From Flavobacteriales bacterium (GTDB lineage Bacteria > Bacteroidota > Bacteroidia > Flavobacteriales_D > Sanyastnellaceae), in assembly GCA_027491075.1 (NCBI GenBank), contig JAIXWX010000019.1, positions 97,792 through 161,791 on the forward strand: a stretch of 64,000 nucleotides of DNA, written 5' to 3'. Numbering within the stretch: position 1 is the first letter of the stretch; each line of letters begins with the position of its first letter. The translations under genes and the position numbers were made by a program. The notes under the pieces are model-generated. The model did not search any database. It was not told where the DNA came from and saw nothing but the letters and a program-made list of their open reading frames with translations. Shown piece by piece: positions 17,203 to 24,613 of the stretch.

Positions 17203-18215
17203 GAGCGTTCTGCCAAGCGCAGCTGCCACCTCCAAGCGTCTTTTAGCGCATCTTCAATAGTTAGCTTGGTTTGCCAACCCAATTCTCTTTTGGCCTTAGA
17301 AACGTCGGCAAAAATTTGTTCAATATCCCCTTGCCTTCTCGGACCAATCTCAAACGGCAGTGAAACCCCAGTAACCCGCATGAAAGCATTGACCACCTCC
17401 AATACACTATCTCCTTTTCCCTGTCCAAGGTTAAAGTCATCAGCACTCAGCGCGGTAGATTCTAGCCAACGAAGGGCAGCTACATGTGCCTCGGCCAAGT
17501 CTACTACGTGTATGAAGTCCCGTACTCCTGAGCCATCGGGCGTGTCATAGTCGCTGCCATGTACAATAAGCTTGGGTCGAATTCCTGCCGCAGTTTGAGT
17601 GATATATGGTATTAAGTTGTTTGGCACTCCAATCGGTAACTCACCAATATGGGCAGAAGGATGCGCCCCCACAGGGTTAAAATACCGCAATATTGCAGAT
17701 TGTAACGGGCAGCCTGCTTTTGCTAAATCACGAATGAGTTGCTCACAAACAACCTTCGTGTAGCCATAAGGTGAAGCCGCGTTGTGTGCATCTGAAGTTT
17801 CTGTAACAGGAAGAGTATCTGGTTGACCATAAACAGTGCATGAACTAGAAAATACCAATTTACGGCACTCAAAACGGTCCATTACTTCTAATAAGTGAAT
17901 AAGGCTTACGATGTTATTACTGTAATACTTCAAAGGCTCAGAAACAGACTCCCCAACTGCCTTGTAAGCTGCAAAATGAATCACCGCTTCCGGTTGCTCT
18001 TGCTGAAACACCGACCATAAAGCTGTCTTATCTCTACAGTCTATCTGATAAAACTTCGGTGCAAATCCTATAATCTTAGAAATTCCTTCCAGAATTAGCG
18101 GATCAGAATTTTCAAGAGTGTCCAAAATTATAGGTTCATATCCCGACTCCACAAGGGCGACCACGGTATGAGAACCAATAAATCCAGACCCACCTGTCAC
18201 TAAAACTTTCTTCAT
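17199..18215 (-). CDS. galE: UDP-glucose 4-epimerase
   Basis: 338 residues of the extended short-chain dehydrogenase family. NAD-binding motif VTGGSGFIGSH is at the N terminus, the catalytic Ser is in FSSSCTVYG, and the YGYTK motif carries Tyr and Lys. GVRDFIHVVDLAEAH and FNLGQGKGDSVLEV are typical of GalE. It interconverts UDP-glucose and UDP-galactose, supplying sugars for surface polysaccharides or galactose use. It is monocistronic in this context. Confidence 0.95.
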   Translation of the reverse strand: MKKVLVTGGSGFIGSHTVVALVESGYEPIILDTLENSDPLILEGISKIIGFAPKFYQIDCRDKTALWSVFQQEQPEAVIHFAAYKAVGESVSEPLKYYSNNIVSLIHLLEVMDRFECRKLVFSSSCTVYGQPDTLPVTETSDAHNAASPYGYTKVVCEQLIRDLAKAGCPLQSAILRYFNPVGAHPSAHIGELPIGVPNNLIPYITQTAAGIRPKLIVHGSDYDTPDGSGVRDFIHVVDLAEAHVAALRWLESTALSADDFNLGQGKGDSVLEVVNAFMRVTGVSLPFEIGPRRQGDIEQIFADVSKAKRELGWQTKLTIEDALKDAWRWQLRLAERS

Positions 18216-18235
18216 TTACACATCGGTTTAGTGCC

Positions 18236-18243
18236 CAAAAGTA
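18236..18243 (-). promoter_or_regulatory. -7 promoter box of galE
   Basis: On the minus strand, TACTTTTG matches TAnnTTTG and lies 20 bases upstream of the galE ATG. The upstream sequence is a long A/T run without a clear -33 TTG. Confidence 0.4.
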
Positions 18244-18327
18244 ACTCTTGATTTATTTTTTTTTAAAAAAAATGAAACCTTATAGGGCAGACTCAAGTAA
18301 TAATGCTCAACTAACCTAACAAAGAAT

Positions 18328-18693
18328 ATGAACCAAAATATCTACGGGCAGAGGTATGACCTCTCCTACCTGAACCAAGTGTTTCAGGGAAACAGGGAGA
18401 TGATAGATAATATCATTCGTCTCTTCCTGCAGCAAGTTCCAGAGTATATAAAAGAAATGGAGGAGTGCGTTAGAAAAAACGAACCGCTTTCATTACATCC
18501 CCTTGCTCACAAAGCAAAAAGTTCGGTTTCCATGCTCGGTATAAAAGACATGGAGCATGATATTCTGAAAATTGAAAGCGATAGCAAGCACTTACGCAAC
18601 TTAGATGAACTCCCAAATCTCGTTTCACGTGTTAAAGAAAATTGTCAAGTGGTTTACACTCAGTTGACACAGCAACTGCAGCGCGCATCATAG
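18328..18693 (+). CDS. Histidine phosphotransfer (Hpt) domain protein
   Basis: A 121-residue stand-alone Hpt domain, all alpha-helical. The motif LHPLAHKAKSSVSMLG contains the probable phospho-acceptor His61 (the family pattern is H-x-L/A-K-G/S-S). The long N-terminal helix (IIRLFLQQVPEYIKEM) is typical of the Hpt four-helix bundle. It would relay phosphate between a hybrid sensor kinase and a response regulator; neither is adjacent. It has its own strong terminator downstream, so it is probably a single-gene transcript. Confidence 0.88.
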   Translation: MNQNIYGQRYDLSYLNQVFQGNREMIDNIIRLFLQQVPEYIKEMEECVRKNEPLSLHPLAHKAKSSVSMLGIKDMEHDILKIESDSKHLRNLDELPNLVSRVKENCQVVYTQLTQQLQRAS

Positions 18694-18723
18694 CACGCAT
18701 ATAAAAAAGTATAGGGTGGAGGG

Positions 18724-18776
18724 CCGCTCCCAGTACGATACATTGTATCCGAACGGGGCGGTTTTTCTTTTTTTTT
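18724..18776 (+). terminator. Rho-independent terminator after the Hpt gene
   Basis: A 7-bp outer stem (CCGCTCC / GGGGCGG, one G-U pair) encloses an inner GATAC...GTATC hairpin and is followed by TTTTTCTTTTTTTTT. It lies about 30 bases after the Hpt stop codon. Confidence 0.85.
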
Positions 18777-18837
18777 GAGAACTAACGCCCTGTTGCACAA
18801 ATAACACTTAATTTGTCACCCAAAAGTGTTCGTGTGT

Positions 18838-20292
18838 ATGCCAAACCAAGTCGATTCAAACGCACTTGAACTGAAGGTAAAACATTTTATTGAGGGTATT
18901 AAAGCCGTTCAATTGGTAGCACCTTGTACTTCAAAAAATGGAATACACCCTATAGATCAAACGGACAAATCAAGTTGGATAACGTTTTTTGAGGACAATA
19001 AACACCTTTTTTCCATCGTCAAATTCGTACCAGCTTCGGGCGCAGCCACGCGCATGTTCAAACATCTCCTAGAGCACCATGATCAAATTCCCTCTAGTGA
19101 AACCAGTGACTTTATAGAAAACATATCAAGATTTCCCTTCTTTGACCAACTAAAAGAAACCCTTGGAGAAAAAGGATATGAGATCGGTGAGCTGATCCAA
19201 GAAAAAAAATGGAAGCTGATATTCAATATGCTTCTTACTCCGGCTGGCCTAAACTATGGTCATCAACCGAAAGGAATGATTCCATTTCACCAATACAGCA
19301 AAGAGCAGATTCGCACGGCATTCGAAGAACACTTGCAAGAAGCATCCGACTACATAAAGGATTCAGAAAATCGATCAAAATTGCACTTCACCATTTCGCC
19401 TCAGCACTTGAACGAAGTTGAGCAGTTCTTGAAGATTAAGACCAGTGCAATACAGGGAGAGACATTTGAGATTCAATACAGCATTCAAAGCCCTGAGACA
19501 GATACTCCAGCCGTAAACCATGACAACACTCTTTTTAAAGACGAACAAGGCAGGCTAGTTCACCGGCCTGCGGGACATGGGGCTTTGATTCACAATTTAG
19601 GTCGGCTAGATGAAGATCTCATTTACATCAAGAACATAGACAATGTCACTACACTAGATCAACGAGAAATTTCCGTTGCCTATAAGAAAGTGATTGGCGG
19701 CATGCTCATTCATTTGAAAAAGAAGGTCGATGAGCTTTTGGATCGGATGGAGGATGGTGATCAAGGAGTCTCTGTAGAGGCCCGAGCGTTCATTCGGGAG
19801 TGGTTCGCACCTGAGTTTGAAAGTACTGAAATGGATGAGATCTCCTCCATACTAGACCGCCCAATTCGTGTTTGTGGTATGGTTAAAAATCAAGGAGAGC
19901 CAGGCGGAGGGCCTTTCTGGATCATCGATGGAAAGGGGAATGTCAGTAAACAAATCATCGAAAAATCACAAGTAAGCACAAGCGACAACGGTCAATCGGC
20001 CATATTAGCGCAAGCGGAGTTTTTCAATCCTGTCGATCTGGTTTGTTGTATTAAAAATAGATTCGGCGAAAAATACCATTTGGAAAATTTTATTGATTAT
20101 TCTACCGGATTTGTTTCTGAAAAAAATTATCAGGGAAAACCCATTAAAGCTATCGAACTACCGGGTCTATGGAATGGAAGTATGGCTTATTGGAACACGG
20201 TATTCGTAGAAGTTCCTATTGAGACGTTTCATCCCGTAAAAACAGTGAACGACCTTCTCCGAAAAGGTCACAGAACTACTTATAGTCCATAA
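18838..20292 (+). CDS. DUF4301 family protein
   Basis: About 484 residues from ATG 18838 (MPNQVDSN); the track begins 12 bases earlier at a GTG. It has the DUF4301 hallmarks: VPASGAATRMFKHLLEH near residue 65, RPAGHGALIHNL, and CGMVKNQGEPGGGPFW. The SGAATRM segment and the overall pattern resemble sugar-phosphate nucleotidyltransferase folds, but no substrate is known to me. No signal peptide, so it is probably cytoplasmic. Its end overlaps the convergent ABC ATPase gene by 17 bases. Confidence 0.88.
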   Translation: MPNQVDSNALELKVKHFIEGIKAVQLVAPCTSKNGIHPIDQTDKSSWITFFEDNKHLFSIVKFVPASGAATRMFKHLLEHHDQIPSSETSDFIENISRFPFFDQLKETLGEKGYEIGELIQEKKWKLIFNMLLTPAGLNYGHQPKGMIPFHQYSKEQIRTAFEEHLQEASDYIKDSENRSKLHFTISPQHLNEVEQFLKIKTSAIQGETFEIQYSIQSPETDTPAVNHDNTLFKDEQGRLVHRPAGHGALIHNLGRLDEDLIYIKNIDNVTTLDQREISVAYKKVIGGMLIHLKKKVDELLDRMEDGDQGVSVEARAFIREWFAPEFESTEMDEISSILDRPIRVCGMVKNQGEPGGGPFWIIDGKGNVSKQIIEKSQVSTSDNGQSAILAQAEFFNPVDLVCCIKNRFGEKYHLENFIDYSTGFVSEKNYQGKPIKAIELPGLWNGSMAYWNTVFVEVPIETFHPVKTVNDLLRKGHRTTYSP

Positions 20293-20896
20293 TTTTCAAA
20301 GACTGCGTAATTTTTACCAAATCGGATTGTTCGCTATTGGAAGCGATCAATGTTATTCTATTCTCTAGGTGATTCGAGAGAAGCTTCTTATACCAGTCAA
20401 TCGAAGTGGCATCTAAGTGCGAAGAAGGTTCGTCCAACAATAACAATTCCGTTTGAGAAACAATCGCCAAAGACAACTTCACTCTTTGTTTCATTCCACT
20501 ACTAAAGTTCCTCAAAAGCTTGTCTCGATGCTTGGACAGTTCCATCAATTCCACTAGATCATCCAAAGTACAGTTGTTTCTCAGTTTTTTAAATGATAAG
20601 AAAAATTGAATGTTTTCTGCCAACGTAAAATCATCATACAGCGTCATGTAAGGAGTGCAAAGCGCGACCTCTTTATACACTTTATCGATTTCAATCTTCC
20701 CGTCATTCTTCAGCCAAGAAATGCGCCCAGAAGAAGGAGTCAGGTAACCACTACACACTTGCAGAAATGTAGATTTTCCGCTTCCATTTGAACCTAGAAT
20801 AGAATAAACACCGTTGTTTTCCAGCGCAATAGAAATACCCTTAAAAATCCACTCTTTCTGGAAGCGCTTGCCGATATCTTCAACTTCTATTCTCAC
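20276..20896 (-). CDS. Small ABC transporter ATP-binding protein
   Basis: A 206-residue ATPase with Walker A LGSNGSGKST, a slightly degenerate signature FSSGMKQR and Walker B LLLDEPSSHLD. The short length and the signature resemble CcmA-like single-domain exporters' ATPases. It starts 3 bases after the lpxA stop, so it should be co-transcribed with lpxC-fabZ and lpxA. No permease gene is next to it, so its membrane partner must be encoded elsewhere. An envelope role is suggested by context only. Confidence 0.88.
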   Translation of the reverse strand: MRIEVEDIGKRFQKEWIFKGISIALENNGVYSILGSNGSGKSTFLQVCSGYLTPSSGRISWLKNDGKIEIDKVYKEVALCTPYMTLYDDFTLAENIQFFLSFKKLRNNCTLDDLVELMELSKHRDKLLRNFSSGMKQRVKLSLAIVSQTELLLLDEPSSHLDATSIDWYKKLLSNHLENRITLIASNSEQSDLVKITQSLKIMDYK

Positions 20897-20899
20897 CCT

Positions 20900-21682
20900 T
20901 TAAAGCCCTTGTGGACCGCGAATAATTCCTTTGTCAGAAGATCTAATAAATTCAAGGATCATCTCTTTCTCCGCTGTATTTGGCAGTTCCATTTCAGCAG
21001 CGTGAATCGCACGACTCATGTTGTTATTGTGCACATAAATCATGCGGTACACATCTTCAATGTGAGCAATCGTTTCATTGGCCATGCCTCTTCTTCTCAA
21101 GCCAATGGTATTTACACCTGCATAGCTCAAAGGCTCCCTTGCGGCTTTGATAAAAGGCGGTACATTTTTTCTCACCAAAGATCCACCCGCAATAAAACTA
21201 TGTTGACCTACCCGAATGAATTGTTGTATGGCCACCACGCCTTCAATGATCACAAAATCTTCGATTTCCACGTGCCCGGCGATATTCGCAGAATTAGCGA
21301 TGATGCAATTATTTCCAACAAAAGCGTCGTGCGCAATATGGACGTAGGCCATCAACAAGCAATTACTGCCCACTTTGGTTTTCCACTTATCCTTCGTTCC
21401 CCGATTGATTGTACAACACTCCCGTATCGTGGTGAAGTCCCCGATTTCAACGGTTGTCTCTTCTCCTTCAAATTTCAAGTCCTGCGGAATGGCAGAGATC
21501 ACCGCCCCAGGAAATATTCTACAATTCTTGCCAATACGCGCCCCGTTCATGATGGTCACATTCGGACCAATCCAAGTTCCCTCTCCTATTTCTACATTTC
21601 CTTCTATGGTGGTAAAAGGGCCGATTTCTACATTTCCCGCTATCCGGGCATCGGGATGAACTACAGCTAAATTCGATATCAT
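20900..21682 (-). CDS. lpxA: Acyl-ACP--UDP-N-acetylglucosamine O-acyltransferase
   Basis: 260 residues with the left-handed beta-helix hexapeptide pattern (VHPDARIAGNVEIGPFTTI, GEGTWIGPNVTI). The LpxA-specific segment AYVHIAHDAFVGNNCIIANSA contains the catalytic His. The C-terminal helical part (GLRRRGM, IEDVYRMIY) is also characteristic. It catalyses the first step of lipid A synthesis, transferring a 3-hydroxyacyl chain to UDP-GlcNAc. The gene overlaps lpxC-fabZ by 4 bases (ATGA). The 253-aa plus-strand ORF over this gene is an antisense shadow. Confidence 0.97.
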   Translation of the reverse strand: MISNLAVVHPDARIAGNVEIGPFTTIEGNVEIGEGTWIGPNVTIMNGARIGKNCRIFPGAVISAIPQDLKFEGEETTVEIGDFTTIRECCTINRGTKDKWKTKVGSNCLLMAYVHIAHDAFVGNNCIIANSANIAGHVEIEDFVIIEGVVAIQQFIRVGQHSFIAGGSLVRKNVPPFIKAAREPLSYAGVNTIGLRRRGMANETIAHIEDVYRMIYVHNNNMSRAIHAAEMELPNTAEKEMILEFIRSSDKGIIRGPQGL

Positions 21683-23112
21683 ACCGTTTGAGTTGCTTTC
21701 GTTTCGACCGTTACACGGTCACGTACCACTTGCGCTAGCATTACCGCCTCGCACACTTCCTTACCATTGACGTATGCGATGCCTTTCATATTTACCAATC
21801 CTCTGCGTATCGGACTCTCGAGTGTCAACTTAAAAACAAGGGTATCACCTGGAAGAACTTTCTGCTTAAACTTTACCCCATCGATTTTCATAAAGTAGGT
21901 ACTGTAGTTTTCTGGATCTGGTACCTGCGAAAGTGCAAAAATTCCACCAACCTGGGCCATGGCTTCAACTTGAAGTACTCCAGGCATGACGGGATTCCCA
22001 GGGAAGTGTCCTTGGAAAAACGGTTCATTCATCGTCACGTTCTTCACCCCCACTACGCTTTCAGCATCCATCGTAAGAATTTTATCTACCAATAAAAAAG
22101 GATAGCGGTGCGGCAACATCTTTGTGATCTCATTGATGTCATAAAGAGGCTTTGCTTCTAAATTGAACTTTGGAGCCTCCTCTTTTTGCGCCTTAATGAG
22201 TCCTTTTAAAATTTTGGCAAACTCAACATTTCCGTAGTGTCCAGGGCGAGCTGCTAAGATATGTCCACGAATGAATCTTCCTACCAAGGCCAAGTCGCCC
22301 ACGATATCGAGCAGTTTGTGTCGAGCGGGTTCGTTTTCGTACTGAAGCTTTACAGTATTCAAAACTCCTATGCCCTCCACTTTCACCTCGAGGTCTTCTT
22401 TGCCCAATTTTTTTAGAATTCCTTTTATCTGTTCTTCCGAATAAGGCTGATCTACCATTACAATTGCATTGTCCAAGCTTCCGCCTTTGATAAGGCCATT
22501 GTTTGCCAATACTTCTAGCTCGCGCAAGAAAACAAACGTTCGACAACGGGCAATTTCATCCACGAAATGATTCAGTTGATACATGTGGGCATGCTGCGTA
22601 CCGAGAATGGGAGAATTGTAGTCAACCATCACCGTAACCCTGAATTCGCCGCCCTCTGTAGGCACGGCCAACATTTCTATACCTTTTTCACTGTCCTCGT
22701 AGGTAATATTCTGAGTAAGTGTGAAATACTGTCTTTCTGCTGCTTGCTCCTCATAGCCTGCCTTTTCAATGGCTTGAACAAAAGGCCAAGCACTGCCGTC
22801 CATGATGGGCACTTCGGGACCGTCCAATTGGATTACGGCATTGTCAATTTTGCATCCATAGATCGCGGAGAGCACATGTTCTGTGGTATATACCCGAGCG
22901 CCATTTTGTTCGAGGGTTGTGCCTCTTTGCGTTGCCACGACATTGTCCGGATCGGCCTTGATGAAAGGCTGTTCGGGCAAGTCTACTCGTTGAAACTTAT
23001 ATCCGTGATTTTCTGGAGCGGGTAGGATGGTCAAATTGACTTTTGCGCCAGTGTGCAGTCCTATACCAGTGAGCTGCACGGGAGATTTAAGGGTTCTTTG
23101 CTTTGAACTCAT
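21679..23112 (-). CDS. lpxC-fabZ: Bifunctional UDP-3-O-acyl-GlcNAc deacetylase / 3-hydroxyacyl-ACP dehydratase
   Basis: 477 residues, a fusion typical of Bacteroidota. LpxC part (~1-310): LTGIGLHTGAKV at the start, zinc motif TTEHVLSAIYG near residue 78, and HKLLDIVGDLALVG with the remaining metal and catalytic residues. FabZ part (~330-470): LPHRYPFLLVDKI and GHFPGNPVMPGVLQVEAMAQ, containing the catalytic His and Glu. LpxC commits the cell to lipid A; FabZ dehydrates 3-hydroxyacyl-ACP in fatty acid elongation, so the fusion sits at the branch point where both compete for the same hydroxyacyl chains. On the minus strand TAACTTCG ends 4 bases before the ATG. First gene of the lpxC-fabZ, lpxA, ABC operon. 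Confidence 0.97.
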   Translation of the reverse strand: MSSKQRTLKSPVQLTGIGLHTGAKVNLTILPAPENHGYKFQRVDLPEQPFIKADPDNVVATQRGTTLEQNGARVYTTEHVLSAIYGCKIDNAVIQLDGPEVPIMDGSAWPFVQAIEKAGYEEQAAERQYFTLTQNITYEDSEKGIEMLAVPTEGGEFRVTVMVDYNSPILGTQHAHMYQLNHFVDEIARCRTFVFLRELEVLANNGLIKGGSLDNAIVMVDQPYSEEQIKGILKKLGKEDLEVKVEGIGVLNTVKLQYENEPARHKLLDIVGDLALVGRFIRGHILAARPGHYGNVEFAKILKGLIKAQKEEAPKFNLEAKPLYDINEITKMLPHRYPFLLVDKILTMDAESVVGVKNVTMNEPFFQGHFPGNPVMPGVLQVEAMAQVGGIFALSQVPDPENYSTYFMKIDGVKFKQKVLPGDTLVFKLTLESPIRRGLVNMKGIAYVNGKEVCEAVMLAQVVRDRVTVETKATQTV

Positions 23113-23116
23113 GCGG

Positions 23117-23124
23117 CGAAGTTA
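23117..23124 (-). promoter_or_regulatory. -7-like box of lpxC-fabZ operon, 4 bases from ATG
   Basis: TAACTTCG on the minus strand matches TAnnTTTG with one change (C for T) and ends 4 bases before the start codon. No -33 element at the usual spacing. Confidence 0.4.
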
Positions 23125-23164
23125 GTGTGTTTTTTATTATGGCTTTTATAGGACCCAAGTAAAT

Positions 23165-23195
23165 AAAAAAAGCAGCCCGTGCGGGCTGCTTTTTT
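23165..23195. terminator. Bidirectional rho-independent terminator
   Basis: A perfect 8-bp stem (AGCAGCCC / GGGCTGCT) with loop GTGC, flanked by A6 on the left and T5 on the right. It ends transcription of the minus-strand outer-membrane protein gene, whose stop codon is at 23213, and could also stop plus-strand transcripts. Confidence 0.9.
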
Positions 23196-23212
23196 ACCTA
23201 AAATCGTATCAT

Positions 23213-23875
23213 TTATTCACCACCTAGAAGGTAGGTAATGCCGAAAGACAACACTCTGTTTTGAAAAGCATCGTTCCCTTCTGAGGCTGTGTTAGATAAA
23301 CCCAATCCGTATCTACCCTCTACCCCAAAACCGTTTGGAAGCTGCACCTGAACTCCCATGTTCAATCCAAAATCGGTTGAATTAATACCCGCATCACTGG
23401 TAGAACTAAAGTCGGTCTTTGTTACTACACCAGCGACTTCAACTTCGGTGGTTCCTTCTTGCTTCACGCCGGCCAAAAATCCAAAGTAAGGCCCCACCTT
23501 CAGCACGAAAGAATCAGTAAGTTTTACACCTACATGAACTGGAACTTCAATATAATTTAAACGAGCGGTTAAATCGAACTTGGTGTTGGTTTCAATCCCC
23601 AAGATGCTTCCGCGCGACTCATATTCCTGGGTAAACCCTTTAGCACTGTAATTGATTTCTGGAGAAACGAAGAACTTCTCTGAGAATTCATACTGTCCAA
23701 CGGCACCCACGTGAAAACTTAAAAGCATACTTGGTTCCTGACCATCTGTGTAATCTCCAGCCATGTTTGCTACATTCAATCCAACTCTACCGCCGTATTT
23801 GAACTGAGCGTTTCCATTTACAGAAAACAATACCACTGCCATGAATACAAAGGCAACATTCATTATTTTTTTCAT
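23213..23875 (-). CDS. Outer-membrane beta-barrel protein (PorT/OmpA-like small barrel)
   Basis: 220 residues: signal peptide MKKIMNVAFVFMAVVLFSVNGNAQ, then alternating strands beginning KYGGRVGLNVANMAG, the usual opening of the Bacteroidota 'outer membrane protein beta-barrel' family. It ends with NRVLSFGITYLLGGE. The predicted barrel has eight or so strands. Function unknown; such proteins are usually minor structural or adhesion porin-like proteins. The spacing is compatible with its own promoter; a TATTTTTG box lies at 23901-23908 on the minus strand, 25 bases upstream of the ATG. Confidence 0.85.
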   Translation of the reverse strand: MKKIMNVAFVFMAVVLFSVNGNAQFKYGGRVGLNVANMAGDYTDGQEPSMLLSFHVGAVGQYEFSEKFFVSPEINYSAKGFTQEYESRGSILGIETNTKFDLTARLNYIEVPVHVGVKLTDSFVLKVGPYFGFLAGVKQEGTTEVEVAGVVTKTDFSSTSDAGINSTDFGLNMGVQVQLPNGFGVEGRYGLGLSNTASEGNDAFQNRVLSFGITYLLGGE

Positions 23876-23983
23876 AGTTATAACATTGAGGTTTATGGTT
23901 CAAAAATAAGCTAAACACCATAATAATTCTTTCCAATAATTACTTCATATTTGTTTATCTAAACCAATTAACATTAATACCAA

Positions 23984-24529
23984 ATGAAAAAAATTTTACT
24001 AGTTCTTACTATCCTACTTAGTTTTCAGGGATTTGCACAATCTTTCGGAAAGGGATCTACCCGCGTTCATGCAGGAATCGGCATCGGAAGCCCGTACATT
24101 TCTTCGGGTACTAAAATGGGAGTCCCTCCCATTCATGCTTCGTTCGAATTGGGTGTGACGGACAAAATAGGTGTTGGAGGACTTCTCGGATACACCTCAT
24201 CTTCTATCGAAGAACAGTTTTTCACTACCAGTTACAGTTGGAAATTCTCCTATTTAATCGTTGGAGCACGCGGCGCTTATCATTTTCTCACTGATGATAA
24301 GATGGACCTCTATGGAGGTTTGATGTTGGGATACAACATTGCCAATGCAAGATTTGAATCCAATGATTCAAGCTTAAATTCTTTTGTTACTGAGCCCACA
24401 GCAGGCGGTGTGGCGTATGGATTTTTTGCCGGTGGTCGCTATAACCTGAAGAATAACCTCGCTGTATTCGCTGAATTGGGATATTCCATAAGCTGGATCA
24501 GCGCTGGAGTTTGCTTCAATATCAAATAG
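23984..24529 (+). CDS. Small outer-membrane beta-barrel protein
   Basis: 181 residues: signal peptide MKKILLVLTILLSFQGFAQS, then barrel-like strands (VHAGIGIGSPYI, KIGVGGLLGYTSSS, YLIVGARGAYHF, DLYGGLMLGYNIANA) ending NLAVFAELGYSISWISAGVCFNIK. It is divergent from the other small barrel gene but not obviously its close copy. It probably sits in the outer membrane; no specific function can be assigned. A strong terminator follows. Confidence 0.82.
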   Translation: MKKILLVLTILLSFQGFAQSFGKGSTRVHAGIGIGSPYISSGTKMGVPPIHASFELGVTDKIGVGGLLGYTSSSIEEQFFTTSYSWKFSYLIVGARGAYHFLTDDKMDLYGGLMLGYNIANARFESNDSSLNSFVTEPTAGGVAYGFFAGGRYNLKNNLAVFAELGYSISWISAGVCFNIK

Positions 24530-24548
24530 AATTGTTTGCCTGTCAAAG

Positions 24549-24584
24549 AAAAGGTTGGCCTCAAAAGCCGACCTTTTCTTTTTT
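24549..24584 (+). terminator. Rho-independent terminator
   Basis: An 11-bp stem (AAAAGGTTGGC / GCCGACCTTTT, one G-U pair) with a 7-base loop, followed by CTTTTTT. It lies 20 bases after the stop codon of the small barrel gene. It also argues against the TTG start at 24536 for the following ORF. Confidence 0.88.
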
Positions 24585-24613
24585 GTATCTTTGAGCAACA
24601 CCAAACTAAAACA

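Noticed and set aside
20909-21670. 253-aa plus-strand ORF opposite lpxA
   Set aside because: It is the antisense of a clear lpxA; the composition is His/Arg-rich and irregular, with no domain.
23165-23195. Possible riboswitch or leader element of lpxC-fabZ
   Set aside because: A simple symmetrical hairpin flanked by A and T runs, just past the stop of the minus-strand barrel gene; it is a terminator and lies outside the short lpxC leader.
24536-24613. N-terminal extension of the adhesin-like ORF from a TTG
   Set aside because: It would translate through a rho-independent terminator hairpin and place 26 residues before a good signal peptide.
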